Assembly (NCBI GenBank): GCA_900318395.1
Contig: ONKL01000002.1
Coordinates: forward strand, 1-64,000
Reading direction: 5' to 3'
DNA length: 64,000 nt
Origin: an uncultured Prevotella sp.
GTDB taxonomy: Bacteria > Bacteroidota > Bacteroidia > Bacteroidales > Bacteroidaceae
The notes beneath the pieces were generated by a model. It was not told where the DNA came from. It worked only from the letters and a program-made list of their open reading frames with translations, and did no database searches. This document shows positions 36,914-46,040 of this stretch, piece after piece. Made by a program: the position numbers and the translations under genes. Each line of letters opens with the position of its first letter. Position 1 is the first letter of the stretch.

Positions 36914-38579
36914 TGAAATGATGATCAGGAGTAAAGACTAGGACGGTGCTATCTGATTGTAATGTCAGAGTGAGCAAATCGACATATTTATCCTGCCACT
37001 CGGCTTTGAGCATGCGATTGACGGTGTGGAAATCTTCACGGATGGTTGTTCGCTGAGCGAAATAATCTGGGCGATGGCGATTCTTGTAGAAGATACCATT
37101 GTTGGTACCATGATTCTTGGTGCCAATACCCCAGATATCAGAGCCGTCTTTCAGGTTTTGCCAAACTTCTGAGGGCACATCGTGTTTCCAACCGAAAAAA
37201 TAGATACGATCGCATTGACGGATGCGACTTATTGGGCAATCTACGAAAGCATAGTGATAGGAGAGTTGGATGCTATCTCGCATAGAAGATTCAAGCAAGA
37301 TATTCGCAAAATCTCTGGCAAAACTGTTGCCAATAATCAGAATTTTCTTCTTTGGCACATCAGACGAGAACTCACAATCATATTGATAGATACGATCCGT
37401 ATAACGCTCAAATGCAGTTGGATCTGCGGAACCTTCATAAATATCGAGTTCCGGAACATCTCTTACCACCCCACCCCGTTGGTAGGTCCATAAAACGAAG
37501 GCATTTACAACTAGGAAAACGATAACCAAAAAGGTTCTTGAGATATTGCTAATGGCAAGTCTACGCTCTATAATACAATAGGTGAAAGCAGACAATAACA
37601 AGGTAACAATCACCAAGACAATCAATACTGGTAACGACAAATCATCAGCAAAGAAATAGCGATAAAATGCGAAAAGCGGCTGGTGCCATAAAAAGATACT
37701 AAGACTCATTCGGCCTAATGGAGCAAGCAACCTTGAATGCTGGACCGCAAGTGAAATTTTACCTTCTTGGCGTGACATATAAAGATAGCCTGCAACAAAT
37801 AATACAGTCAACAACAGCAATACTTCTCTTGGCAAGAAACTCTCGCGAATTGTATTGGTACCACCTACCAGATTATAGGGCATTGCACGTTCACCAATGG
37901 TAAATGCGCCAAAGAAAATCATCAGAAGCAAACAACATAGAGGCAGATAGCTCATATTCGAATCCCCTTTTCGGGAATGAATAGCAACAAGTCCGCCAAC
38001 AGCAATCTCAAAGAAGCGATAAGGCAGCTGATAATACTTGTCGCCAATCGTATCAATAGGTAGTAGATAAAGCAGAAGTGACAATAACGTCAGTATCACA
38101 AGTGCCGACTTCATGCGACTTCGCATCAGTAGCATCAGCAAGGGGAATACCATATAAAACTGCATCAATACTCCTAGAAACCATGTGTGCATCAGCACTT
38201 TATGATAGATGGCAGCCCAGTAGTTCTGAGTCGTCATAGCCTGAAGGATATTGTTCCCGAAGACTGACGATGCGACAGCCTCTTCACTCAAAAAACGGAA
38301 GTCATTTGGCAGCATCCCCCAATATCCGATAGCCAGCGACAGCCCACATATCAATAGTACTAGTGGCAACAGCCTGAATATCTTCTTTTCCAAAAAGGGA
38401 AAATAACGGAAACGCTTTTCCTCAATTTGCCTTATCACCTGAGGTACTACGAAATAGCCGTTGAGCACAAGGAATACATCTACCCCAAGGTAGCCACTCT
38501 TGCACCAACCTGCATGATAAAGCACAACAGCCACAATAGCCAGGCCTTTCACTACATCAAGGTCATAACGGTAATTCAT
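36828..38579 (-). CDS. OafA-like acyltransferase fused to a C-terminal SGNH domain
   Basis: This 583-residue protein has the full OafA layout: about ten membrane helices starting YDLDVVKGLAIVAVVLYHAG and YLGVDVFLVLNGYFV, then a periplasmic SGNH domain with IIGNSFARDFAN and YDGLHLTPEG. It would move an acetyl group across the membrane and onto a glycan. The ATG at 38579 gives the usual start; another ATG at 38600 is possible. Its last 86 bases overlap the end of the converging SGNH gene. A -7 element (TATATTTG) lies at 38650-38657. Confidence 0.88.
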   Translation of the reverse strand: MNYRYDLDVVKGLAIVAVVLYHAGWCKSGYLGVDVFLVLNGYFVVPQVIRQIEEKRFRYFPFLEKKIFRLLPLVLLICGLSLAIGYWGMLPNDFRFLSEEAVASSVFGNNILQAMTTQNYWAAIYHKVLMHTWFLGVLMQFYMVFPLLMLLMRSRMKSALVILTLLSLLLYLLPIDTIGDKYYQLPYRFFEIAVGGLVAIHSRKGDSNMSYLPLCCLLLMIFFGAFTIGERAMPYNLVGGTNTIRESFLPREVLLLLTVLFVAGYLYMSRQEGKISLAVQHSRLLAPLGRMSLSIFLWHQPLFAFYRYFFADDLSLPVLIVLVIVTLLLSAFTYCIIERRLAISNISRTFLVIVFLVVNAFVLWTYQRGGVVRDVPELDIYEGSADPTAFERYTDRIYQYDCEFSSDVPKKKILIIGNSFARDFANILLESSMRDSIQLSYHYAFVDCPISRIRQCDRIYFFGWKHDVPSEVWQNLKDGSDIWGIGTKNHGTNNGIFYKNRHRPDYFAQRTTIREDFHTVNRMLKAEWQDKYVDLLTLTLQSDSTVLVFTPDHHFITYDGLHLTPEGTQYYVQLLSALGFPWL

Positions 38580-38649
38580 CAATACGCCGTTGCCAACCAT
38601 TCCGACAAAAAGAAATCATAGACTCGATATCCAAACACATACTTTATTG

Positions 38650-38657
38650 CAAATATA
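38650..38657 (-). promoter_or_regulatory. -7 promoter element of the OafA-like gene
   Basis: TATATTTG on the minus strand, 70 bases before the preferred ATG at 38579. Confidence 0.5.
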
Positions 38658-38782
38658 ATGTTTTCAATCGTAATATTATGAACACATGCATTGAATTTGG
38701 GAAAAATTAACTATTCTACAAATAAAAAGCCACAAAGAAACGTACAATAATGTTTCTTGCGAAAATAAATGATTTTCGTGAA

Positions 38783-39232
38783 TTTGCTGCCACTGCTGCC
38801 ACAGATAATGATAATGTTTTGATATCCATTTGATTACCTTGTGTTATCAATGTGGCAGCAATGGCAGCAATTATATTAATCGAATATTCGTTTTATTATG
38901 ATGAAAACATCGTTTTATGCCCTAGAAAACAGTGTTTTCAGAGATTAAAAATGGTTCCATATTTAAGTAGATTTAGTGGCTTTGCAAGCGCAATTTTTGG
39001 TCATTTCTGAATGAAATCGGTGTTTTTGATAGTCTTTATGGAGTGCAGAACAAGTGCTTTTTCTTCTGAAATAAGTGGCATTTATTTGATAATAAGCACT
39101 GTTTGTTTTGAGAAAAAGAGGCATTTTTCGCTAATTTACACTATTTGCTGCCACTGCTACCACATACTGCCACAAAACAACTTACTTATTATTAGCATGT
39201 TATACAATCTGTGGCAGCAGTGGCAGCAATTT
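38783..39232. repeat. Two long inverted repeats with a GCTGCCAC core in a gene-free gap
   Basis: In the 679-base gap between genes (38580-39258), a 20-base arm TTGCTGCCACTGCTGCCACA near 38784 faces its near-perfect inverse near 38851 (one mismatch). A second such pair lies near 39144 and 39210. Each can form a strong hairpin with a loop of about 45 bases. The two units are about 360 bases apart. The sequence between is AT-rich with smaller dyads (gaaaacatcgttttatg; gaaaacagtgttttc) and no convincing gene. It could be a non-autonomous mobile repeat or a paired regulatory hairpin; I see no transposase. Confidence 0.75.
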
Positions 39233-39258
39233 TAGCAAAATTAAAATTCTGAAACGCT

Positions 39259-39953
39259 TTACTGATACACCCTCACGTAATCAATGTAATATCTCAGTGG
39301 GAACTGGCTGTCATCGGGCTCGCCGCCGTTGGAGCCGATAGCGAGATTCAATAGGAGATAATGCTTGAAACCTACGACATCGTTGGCTAAGGGATTCTCT
39401 CGATTACCATCATACCCTTCGTTGAAGGTCTTTGAGAGGTCGATTTCGTTCAGCAGTTCATCATCGAGGTAGATGCGGATGAACTCCTTGTCCCAGTCCA
39501 GGCGACCCCCAGCAGGCATTGGCGAGAATCGACGGCTGACCGTCCTTGATATAATACTCCATGATGTCGATCTCGCCATTATTCGGCCACTCCCACTTGT
39601 TGCCCAGCAGCCAGATGGCAGGCCAGGCACCTGAAGGTCTTTAAGCAGCTCGACGTGTAGCGGATAAACTCACGATTCTTGCGCCAATCGCTGCTGCCCG
39701 CCTCATAATGGGGATTGATGAAGAAACCTTTCTTCGCCTCAATCACCAGACAGCCGTCTTTCACCTTGGCATTCTGCGACTGATACCACTGCAACTCTTC
39801 ATTGCGCACGAAACCAGATTCGTAACTCCACTCCGTCGAAGGCTCGCCCTCAACATCAAACTCATCACTCCACACCAGCTGGTATTCCTTTTCTTGTGCT
39901 TGAATCAACAGTGGAGATACAAGTAAACAAATACCTACAAACAACTTCTTCAT
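39259..39953 (-). pseudogene. Decayed GH16 beta-glucanase (laminarinase-like)
   Basis: The N-terminal part reads as a secreted GH16 enzyme: signal peptide (VGICLLVSPLLIQAQ), then YQLVWSDEFDVEGEP and LQWYQSQNAKVKDGCLVIEA. After FIRYTSS the frame shifts; the next frame gives AWPAIWLLGNKWEWPNNGEI with the catalytic E-x-D-x2-E (EIDIMEY) and ILANACWG. A second shift then leads to LDWDKEFIRIYLDDELLN and the intact C-terminus. Expected sequence is missing at both junctions, so two small deletions (tens of bases each) broke the gene. A -7 element (TATTTTTG) remains at 39967-39974. Intact relatives cut beta-1,3- or mixed-link glucans. Confidence 0.88.
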
Positions 39954-40018
39954 ATCATTTTTTCTGCAAAAATAGGAAATAAAATCAATAAATCAATCAC
40001 AATTCATCGTTTTTTCAC

Positions 40019-40026
40019 TATCTTTG
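40019..40026 (+). promoter_or_regulatory. -7 element only 4 bases before a start codon
   Basis: TATCTTTG is followed by 'caac' and the ATG at 40031. Transcription should begin at or next to the start codon, so the mRNA is probably leaderless. Confidence 0.65.
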
Positions 40027-40030
40027 CAAC

Positions 40031-40909
40031 ATGTTTCATTACATTCAATTGCTACGCCCGCTGCAGTGGCTCAAAAATATGTTCGTCTTTGCGCCCATCT
40101 TCTTCAGCAACAATCTGTTGAAGCCCGACTACTTTTGGCCCACGCTTGTAGTGTTCGCATCATTCTGCCTGATTTCGAGTTCCATCTATTGTTTCAACGA
40201 TCTGAGGGATGTCGAGGCAGATCGTCAACATCCCAAGAAATGCCATCGCCCGATTGCATCCGGAAAGGTCTCCATCAGAAGCGGTTACGTGATGATGGTG
40301 ATTTGCATGATTGGCTCCTTCGCACTGATCCCTTTGGCGATGAGTCCCAATACACCTTATTTATTTATAATAGTGGCGGCTTACTGGCTGATGAATATCG
40401 GCTACTGCATCCGTCTGAAGCAGATTGCCATCCTCGACGTGTCGATTATTGCCGTCGGATTCGTGATGCGCGTGTTGGCAGGAGGTGTCACTACAGGCAT
40501 CTGGATTTCCCATTGGCTGGTGATGATGACCTTCCTCGTTGCCCTCTTCCTGGCCTTCACCAAGCGTAATGACGATTATCGCATCTACGAACAGACTGGC
40601 ACCAAACCACGCGTCTCAATCACGGGCTACAACAAGACCTTCATCAACGAGGCCACAGCCATCATCGCCTCAGTCACCTTGGTTTGCTACATCATGTACA
40701 CCATGTCGCCAGAGGTAATTGAGCGCATGGGCACCCGTTATGTCTACCTCACCAGCGGATGGGTACTTGCCGGCCTCTTGCGCTATCTCCAGAACATGAT
40801 CGTCTTCGGCCTCAGCGGCTCCCCCACGAAGAGCCTTGTCAAAGACCACTTCATCCAACTCTGCATCGCAGGCTGGATTGCCTCGTTCTTTGTGATTATC
40901 TATTTGTAG
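40031..40909 (+). CDS. UbiA-type prenyltransferase, decaprenyl-phosphate phosphoribosyltransferase-like
   Basis: This 292-residue protein has 8-9 membrane helices. Its N-terminus LRPLQWLKNMFVFAPIFFS and the prenyl-diphosphate motif N-D-x2-D-x3-D (FNDLRDVEADRQHPKK, near 57-70) match the branch that moves phosphoribose onto polyprenyl phosphate (first step to decaprenyl-phospho-arabinose). A second Asp-containing segment, FLAFTKRNDD, follows. In actinobacteria it acts with an oxidase/reductase epimerase pair, not seen here. It could provide a ribose-type lipid donor for a surface glycan. Base composition is balanced, unlike the AT-rich neighbours. Confidence 0.8.
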   Translation: MFHYIQLLRPLQWLKNMFVFAPIFFSNNLLKPDYFWPTLVVFASFCLISSSIYCFNDLRDVEADRQHPKKCHRPIASGKVSIRSGYVMMVICMIGSFALIPLAMSPNTPYLFIIVAAYWLMNIGYCIRLKQIAILDVSIIAVGFVMRVLAGGVTTGIWISHWLVMMTFLVALFLAFTKRNDDYRIYEQTGTKPRVSITGYNKTFINEATAIIASVTLVCYIMYTMSPEVIERMGTRYVYLTSGWVLAGLLRYLQNMIVFGLSGSPTKSLVKDHFIQLCIAGWIASFFVIIYL

Positions 40910-41913
40910 TTTTCATATTTTACCCCAAAGAGGTAATGCCCCAGGAAGGGACTGAGACGAATGAGGTAACTTGCGAGCAAGGTTATGGCCAAGACAACCA
41001 GTGCAATACCAATGATAACGACGAATTCTATGAATTGACTATCCAAAGCCTTTAAGCGATCAGCATACGATATCAGGAAACGGGGCAGGAAGAAATAGTG
41101 CAACAGATAGATATCCAACGTTCGAGTGCCAACATATTGTAAGGGTTGCGACAGATGACGCTTCTTCAACCACGAGTCAGAAAGTCGGAAGCACGTAAAC
41201 ACCATCCACATCCCCATGATGCCCCCTACAAAGAATCTGAACATCTCAAACCCCAATTGATCTCGATGAGCTGTAGACGCAATCAGGAAAAAGGTAATGG
41301 CAATCACCAACAGAACCCAGGGCTTATTCGTCCATCGGATAAAAGTATCGAAATTGCGGCGCATCCAGGTTCCTATATAGAAAAAGAGGAAGAATCGCCA
41401 CAACGTAACACTCATAAATCCCATCACATCGACTACATATTTCTGAGCGCCAGTAGCCGAAAGATGAATAGAATTATAAAATCTGGCACAGCAAAAAGCC
41501 GTCAAAGCAATAGCCAAAGCCACCAAAGGTTGCCATAGTTTACCGATACGAGCAATCAGCAAATAAAGAATAAAAAATTCGAATAGCACAAAGGTAAACC
41601 AGTAGCCTCCCTTCAGCGTACCTAACTGATGGAAAAACTCTGGAGGAGGCGCTAAGAGCAAAAGAAAGATGAAGGTTGGCAATAGTTGAACCATCGCTTT
41701 GTGACGAACCACCTCCTTAAACGGTCGTTTGGAAACAGGTTCAAACAACCAGCCGCTAATCATGAAGAAGCACGGCAGACGAAACAGATAAAACATGCGA
41801 TTATATCCCATCAGCGGCCCTTCCATACAGAAATAGCAGACATGCGCATACACCACGAGAATCATCGTAAATCCCCGCATCGCATCGATGTATTCTATCC
41901 TTTGCTTCGCCAT
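40900..41913 (-). CDS. Acyltransferase-3 family membrane protein
   Basis: This 337-residue polytopic protein begins QRIEYIDAMRGFTMILVVYAHV and has FYLFRLPCFFMISGWLF, both typical of acyltransferase-3 proteins that modify surface sugars. There is no SGNH domain. The ATG at 41913 gives the usual N-terminus and lies 8 bases after the -7 element at 41922-41929, so the leader is very short. The 3' end overlaps the prenyltransferase gene by 10 bases, tail to tail. Confidence 0.85.
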   Translation of the reverse strand: MAKQRIEYIDAMRGFTMILVVYAHVCYFCMEGPLMGYNRMFYLFRLPCFFMISGWLFEPVSKRPFKEVVRHKAMVQLLPTFIFLLLLAPPPEFFHQLGTLKGGYWFTFVLFEFFILYLLIARIGKLWQPLVALAIALTAFCCARFYNSIHLSATGAQKYVVDVMGFMSVTLWRFFLFFYIGTWMRRNFDTFIRWTNKPWVLLVIAITFFLIASTAHRDQLGFEMFRFFVGGIMGMWMVFTCFRLSDSWLKKRHLSQPLQYVGTRTLDIYLLHYFFLPRFLISYADRLKALDSQFIEFVVIIGIALVVLAITLLASYLIRLSPFLGHYLFGVKYENYK

Positions 41914-41921
41914 AACCTCTG

Positions 41922-41990
41922 CAAAGGTACGAATAAGAACGTAAAAAGCCAAAGATTATTTGGTTTTTCGCCCACTTATGATTATCTTTG
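41922..41990. promoter_or_regulatory. Back-to-back promoters between two acyltransferase genes
   Basis: The 81-base gap holds TACCTTTG on the minus strand (41922-41929) and TATCTTTG on the plus strand (41983-41990). The plus-strand element is 4 bases before its ATG, the same spacing and nearly the same sequence as at 40019. Confidence 0.7.
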
Positions 41991-41994
41991 CGGC

Positions 41995-43017
41995 ATGAAA
42001 GAAAGGATTAACTGGATAGACTGGGCGAAGGCACTCGCAGTTTGCTGCGTCGTGTTCTGCCACCTGCCACAATCGCAGGAGTGGTTCTACTATCGGTATC
42101 TGCAGGCGTTGATCATGGTCATTTTCTTTTTCATATCTGGTTACCTAAAGAAAGACAGGGGGAGCGACAAGGAGAATTGGAGGAAATATTTACAAAGTCT
42201 CATTAAACCTTATATATTATATAATATAATAGTCTACCCCTATTGGATTCTGAAGTTTTATTTGAGCAACGGAGCTATGCCCGATTTCTTCCAAGCGATG
42301 AAACCAATTTTAGGGGCATTGCTATTGGAACACGAGAATTCTTTATGCGAACCTTTAAATGGACCACTATGGTATCTCCCAGCCATTCTTATCATGCACA
42401 TTGTCATTGATCTGTGCAGAAAGACGAAGCATCAACACTGGATCATGATTACATTGTGTGTGATTTCGTTTATACTCTACGCAGCTAACAAATATTGGTA
42501 CTTCGCCCCCAATCTGACTCCCATGGGGCTGATGCGCAATCTACCTTATTACTATTTAGGCTACCTCTTTGGGCTATATCATCTATTTAGAGATTGTCAT
42601 TTGAAACGTGATTCCATCTGCTGTATCCTCTGTCTTTCGGCCAGTATCCTATTTTTTGCATGGCACTTGGATGCTTTCTACTCAGGTCAGCACATGCTGC
42701 ATATCATTATATTCTATCCCACCAATATTGCTTTCCTCTTCGGAGTTCTTTATGGTTGCAAGGTTCTCGATGGCATCCAACTTTCTGTGGTGACAAACAT
42801 TTCCATTGGCACCCTGGTCATTGTCGGGCTTCATATTGTAGCTATCACCATTTTCAACTTCGTCTTTTTCCACTTTTCACCTTTCAACTCTCACTTTTCA
42901 CTCCGAAACGGCTACCATTGGTATACAGCACTCCCCACAGCATTAGCTATCATCGCCCTTCTCTACCCGGTTATTTCCTACGCCAAGAACAAATATTCCA
43001 TGCTTATAGGAAGATAA
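41995..43017 (+). CDS. Acyltransferase-3 family membrane protein
   Basis: This 340-residue polytopic protein opens RINWIDWAKALAVCCVVFCHLP and has MVIFFFISGYLKK and CEPLNGPLWYLPAIL, as in acyltransferases that decorate polysaccharides. The ATG at 41995 is used because the upstream in-frame extension runs antisense through the neighbouring gene. A stretch at about 42869-42903 (FFHFSPFNSHFSLRNG) is encoded by CACTTTT-like repeats and looks inserted between two membrane helices. Confidence 0.84.
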   Translation: MKERINWIDWAKALAVCCVVFCHLPQSQEWFYYRYLQALIMVIFFFISGYLKKDRGSDKENWRKYLQSLIKPYILYNIIVYPYWILKFYLSNGAMPDFFQAMKPILGALLLEHENSLCEPLNGPLWYLPAILIMHIVIDLCRKTKHQHWIMITLCVISFILYAANKYWYFAPNLTPMGLMRNLPYYYLGYLFGLYHLFRDCHLKRDSICCILCLSASILFFAWHLDAFYSGQHMLHIIIFYPTNIAFLFGVLYGCKVLDGIQLSVVTNISIGTLVIVGLHIVAITIFNFVFFHFSPFNSHFSLRNGYHWYTALPTALAIIALLYPVISYAKNKYSMLIGR

Positions 43018-43052
43018 CAGGTTTAAAATTTGGATAATTCCAAGAAATCCAT

Positions 43053-43060
43053 TATCTTTG
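43053..43060 (+). promoter_or_regulatory. -7 promoter element of the TupA-like gene
   Basis: TATCTTTG lies 31 bases before the ATG at 43092. Confidence 0.6.
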
Positions 43061-43091
43061 CAAAAAAAATTGAGCAAAAGAGTTTCTCGCG

Positions 43092-44045
43092 ATGCATAAA
43101 ATCATTTTTATCCCATTGTTTTTGAGGAAAATTGTTAGTCAATTCATTTATATGGTTGAGCACCCACGCAAATTTTATCGATATGTGCTGTTAAAGAAAT
43201 TTGTATTCAAATTATCATGTATATTCCCAGACAAGATCTATATTGAATTAATGTTTCCCCTATGTACAGGCTATAAACTAAATTTAGAGAATCCTCAAAC
43301 TTTTAATGAGAAACTGCAGTGGCTGAAACTTAATTATCGCAAACCAGAATTTTCGATAATGGTAGATAAGATTGAAGCCAAGAATTATGTTGCAGGAATA
43401 ATTGGAGAAGACCATATAATCCCAACACTTGCCATATATAAAAACACCAAAGAAATCAATTTTGACACACTACCAGATCAGTTTGTACTGAAGTGTACTC
43501 ACGATAGTGGGAATATAATTATTTGCAAAGACAAATCGTCAACAAACCGTTCTCAAATACTAAGAAAATTAGAAAAAGGACTCAAGTACAACTACTTTAA
43601 TTTTGGAAGAGAATGGGTATATAAAGATGTTGAGCCCAGAATTATTGCCGAAAAATACATGACAGATGGTGGTGAAGAACTAAAAGATTATAAGATTTTC
43701 TGTTTTGGTGGTGAGCCAAAGATGGTAGAAGTGGATTATAATCGTTTTATTGATCATAAACGTCAACTATTTACAATTGATTGGGAAAAAATCGATGCAA
43801 CTTGCATGTATCCCAGTGATAGCACAGTTATAGAAAAGCCTGTATTACTTAGCCAGATGTTGGACTATGCAAGAAAGTTATCAAAAGGACATCCGTTTCT
43901 TCGTACCGATTTTTATATTATAAACAATAAGATTTATTTTGGGGAGTTAACTTTTTATCATCAATGTGGTTTCGGGCCAATCGAACCAGTTGAATTTGAT
44001 CTCGAAATGGGCAGTTGGATACAATTACCCCAACCTACTATATAA
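43092..44045 (+). CDS. TupA-like ATP-grasp protein
   Basis: This 317-residue protein resembles the ATP-grasp_TupA family, found in capsule and teichuronopeptide clusters. Conserved features are NPQTFNEKLQWLKL near residue 61, DKIEAKNYVAGIIGEDHIIPTL, FVLKCTHDSGN, IIAEKYM, LKDYKIFCFGGEPK and the terminal LTFYHQCGFGPIEP. ATP-grasp folds join a carboxylate to an amine, so it may add an amino acid or peptide to a glycan, or act as a sugar modifier; the reaction is not established here. It converges with, and overlaps by 8 bases, the glycosyltransferase gene at 44038. Confidence 0.8.
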   Translation: MHKIIFIPLFLRKIVSQFIYMVEHPRKFYRYVLLKKFVFKLSCIFPDKIYIELMFPLCTGYKLNLENPQTFNEKLQWLKLNYRKPEFSIMVDKIEAKNYVAGIIGEDHIIPTLAIYKNTKEINFDTLPDQFVLKCTHDSGNIIICKDKSSTNRSQILRKLEKGLKYNYFNFGREWVYKDVEPRIIAEKYMTDGGEELKDYKIFCFGGEPKMVEVDYNRFIDHKRQLFTIDWEKIDATCMYPSDSTVIEKPVLLSQMLDYARKLSKGHPFLRTDFYIINNKIYFGELTFYHQCGFGPIEPVEFDLEMGSWIQLPQPTI

Positions 44046-45009
44046 TAGACCGGAACTTTATGTACAAATTTGGTATATAACGGAAAAAGAAGGAAACCAT
44101 TCTTTGTTTGGCATTTGCCGAAAAAAAGAACTCTCTAGGAGGTATCTTACTTTTCAAATCCTTCACAATCTGTTTCCTGTTTGCACACAATTGCTCATTA
44201 TGAGAGATACACCATAAACAAAAGGATAAAGTACAGAATATATTATCCATCAACTTCTGTACTACAACAGGATTTTGAGCATTGCCCACACCCCTCAAAT
44301 TCCACAAACCTGCCAATGCACTATTCACATCCAAGATTCCGCCCAAGTTCATAGAAGAGGTAAATGCACCCTTATGTAAACGATAATAGTACAACAAAAA
44401 CGATGCCTTAACACAACGGTCTGCTTTCAAATAACACTCCTGACAAAACAAAATATCTTCATACCGAAATGGCTTAAAATCTATTTTATGACGTACCATG
44501 AACTCACGTCTTATCAACAACCGCCATACATAACACTCATATGGAGATAAATCTTCACAAAATGCATCAATACCTGTTTTCTCTTTAGCACTGTAATCCT
44601 GCACAGTATGAATAACATCTTCAGACATCTCACTATCATTGAACCTAATATAATCAGCCATCAATATATCTATCTGAGTACCTGTGAGGTGAGCAACAAG
44701 GACGGAAAGACTATTATCAATCAGGATATCATCTGGATCTACAAAATAGACATATTCCCCTATAGCTTTAGCAAAACCCACATTGCGAGCTATGGAAACA
44801 CCTTGATTCACTTGGTTTATGACAACAATATTATGGTGTTGGTGAATTATATCTTCAACAACCTCCATACTATTATCTGGAGTTCCATCATTGACCAAAA
44901 TGACTTCAAAATCATCATCTGCTAATCCTTGAGCAAAAATTGATTTCAAACATGCTCTTATATATTTCTCAGCATTGTAAACAGGAATAATTACACTCAA
45001 TAATTTCAT
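44038..45009 (-). CDS. GT2 glycosyltransferase
   Basis: This 323-residue GT-A enzyme has LLSVIIPVYNAEKYIRACLKS, VILVNDGTPDNS and the metal-binding FVDPDD, followed by YEDILFCQECY. The ATG at 45009 gives the standard start. A TTG at 45030 that overlaps the preceding stop is possible and would add seven residues. It is the last gene of the minus-strand glycosyltransferase run that begins at 54046. Confidence 0.87.
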   Translation of the reverse strand: MKLLSVIIPVYNAEKYIRACLKSIFAQGLADDDFEVILVNDGTPDNSMEVVEDIIHQHHNIVVINQVNQGVSIARNVGFAKAIGEYVYFVDPDDILIDNSLSVLVAHLTGTQIDILMADYIRFNDSEMSEDVIHTVQDYSAKEKTGIDAFCEDLSPYECYVWRLLIRREFMVRHKIDFKPFRYEDILFCQECYLKADRCVKASFLLYYYRLHKGAFTSSMNLGGILDVNSALAGLWNLRGVGNAQNPVVVQKLMDNIFCTLSFCLWCISHNEQLCANRKQIVKDLKSKIPPREFFFSANAKQRMVSFFFRYIPNLYIKFRSII

Positions 45010-45026
45010 AATAGGCACCAATATAA

Positions 45027-46040
45027 TCAATTTCTAAAACCATCCACAAATTTCTTAACAATATTTCTTGTAGGCATCAGCCAATGTATAATTACTAAAG
45101 GTGTGCAAAGCGATATAAAAACATATAGTCGTTTTAGAAAGGGAACACGCTGACATGACAGATAAGAATACCATGTCTTCTTCATAATTTGTCTACATTT
45201 CAAAGAAACGACTTCTTCTTTTTCTGTTCGCCATGCATAAACTTTAAAAAAAAGCAAACGTAAATAAAGCAACTGAAGGATATGGTCCCTTACAAAATCT
45301 TTTTTATTTAATATTTCATGGTAATTTCTGTAATAAATATCAATTAAAACCATACTAGAAGAATACCAATAATCACTCTTATGCGTTGCCGAATTTCCCC
45401 TTTGTATCCAAAAATAAAGTTCTTGCTCAACAAAAACTACATTTTCCAAACGCACATAAACTCTGATATTGTAATCAACATCCTGGGCAATACGATAGTT
45501 TCTTGCATAAAGTCCTTCTATCAAGGAACGCCGGTATAACTTATTCCACACAACAAACACAAAGCCTTTATCGCCAACACTGAGCACCTGTTCTTTTGAG
45601 AGGATCTGATAATTATAATTGTCCCTAACACAGGTATCCTCATCCAAAGACTCTGTCTGTTTGAATTTGCACATAGCAAATCCACATTGGGGATTCTGTA
45701 CGAGCGAATCATATAGTAATTTTATCATGTCTACATGAATGTAGTCATCACTATCTACAAACAATATATAATCGCCTTTTGCTATTTTCTGCCCTGTATT
45801 TCTTGCGGCCCAAAGTCCTTGATTCTCCTGATGTACTACAACACACCTACTATCATTATTTGCATAAATATCACAAATATCACCCGAGCCGTCAGTAGAC
45901 CCGTCATCTACAAGAATGATTTCCAAATTACTATATGACTGGGCCGAAATGGAGGTTAAACAATGCTCCAAATACAACTTCACATTATAAACGGGAACTA
46001 TGACACTAACTAAAGCATGATTATCCATAACAATTATCAT
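45027..46040 (-). CDS. GT2 glycosyltransferase
   Basis: This 337-residue GT-A enzyme has LVSVIVPVYNVKLYLEHCL, IILVDDGSTDGSG and LFVDSDDYI, with a C-terminal amphipathic region rich in aromatic and basic residues. It resembles WcaA-type capsule glycosyltransferases. The ATG at 46040 overlaps the upstream stop by 4 bases and so is preferred over 46028. Donor unknown. Confidence 0.87.
   Translation of the reverse strand: MIIVMDNHALVSVIVPVYNVKLYLEHCLTSISAQSYSNLEIILVDDGSTDGSGDICDIYANNDSRCVVVHQENQGLWAARNTGQKIAKGDYILFVDSDDYIHVDMIKLLYDSLVQNPQCGFAMCKFKQTESLDEDTCVRDNYNYQILSKEQVLSVGDKGFVFVVWNKLYRRSLIEGLYARNYRIAQDVDYNIRVYVRLENVVFVEQELYFWIQRGNSATHKSDYWYSSSMVLIDIYYRNYHEILNKKDFVRDHILQLLYLRLLFFKVYAWRTEKEEVVSLKCRQIMKKTWYSYLSCQRVPFLKRLYVFISLCTPLVIIHWLMPTRNIVKKFVDGFRN

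Noticed and set aside
39011..39235. 74-residue frame in the repeat gap
   Set aside because: It is built from the inverted-repeat sequence (ending WQQWQQF) and has no start context or recognisable fold.
38580..39258. CRISPR array
   Set aside because: There are only two units of inverted repeats with unequal spacing, no regular spacers, and no cas genes in the window.
41686..41994. 103-residue N-terminal extension of the acyltransferase at 41995
   Set aside because: It is antisense to the neighbouring acyltransferase and lies upstream of the promoter; the conserved N-terminus starts at 41995.
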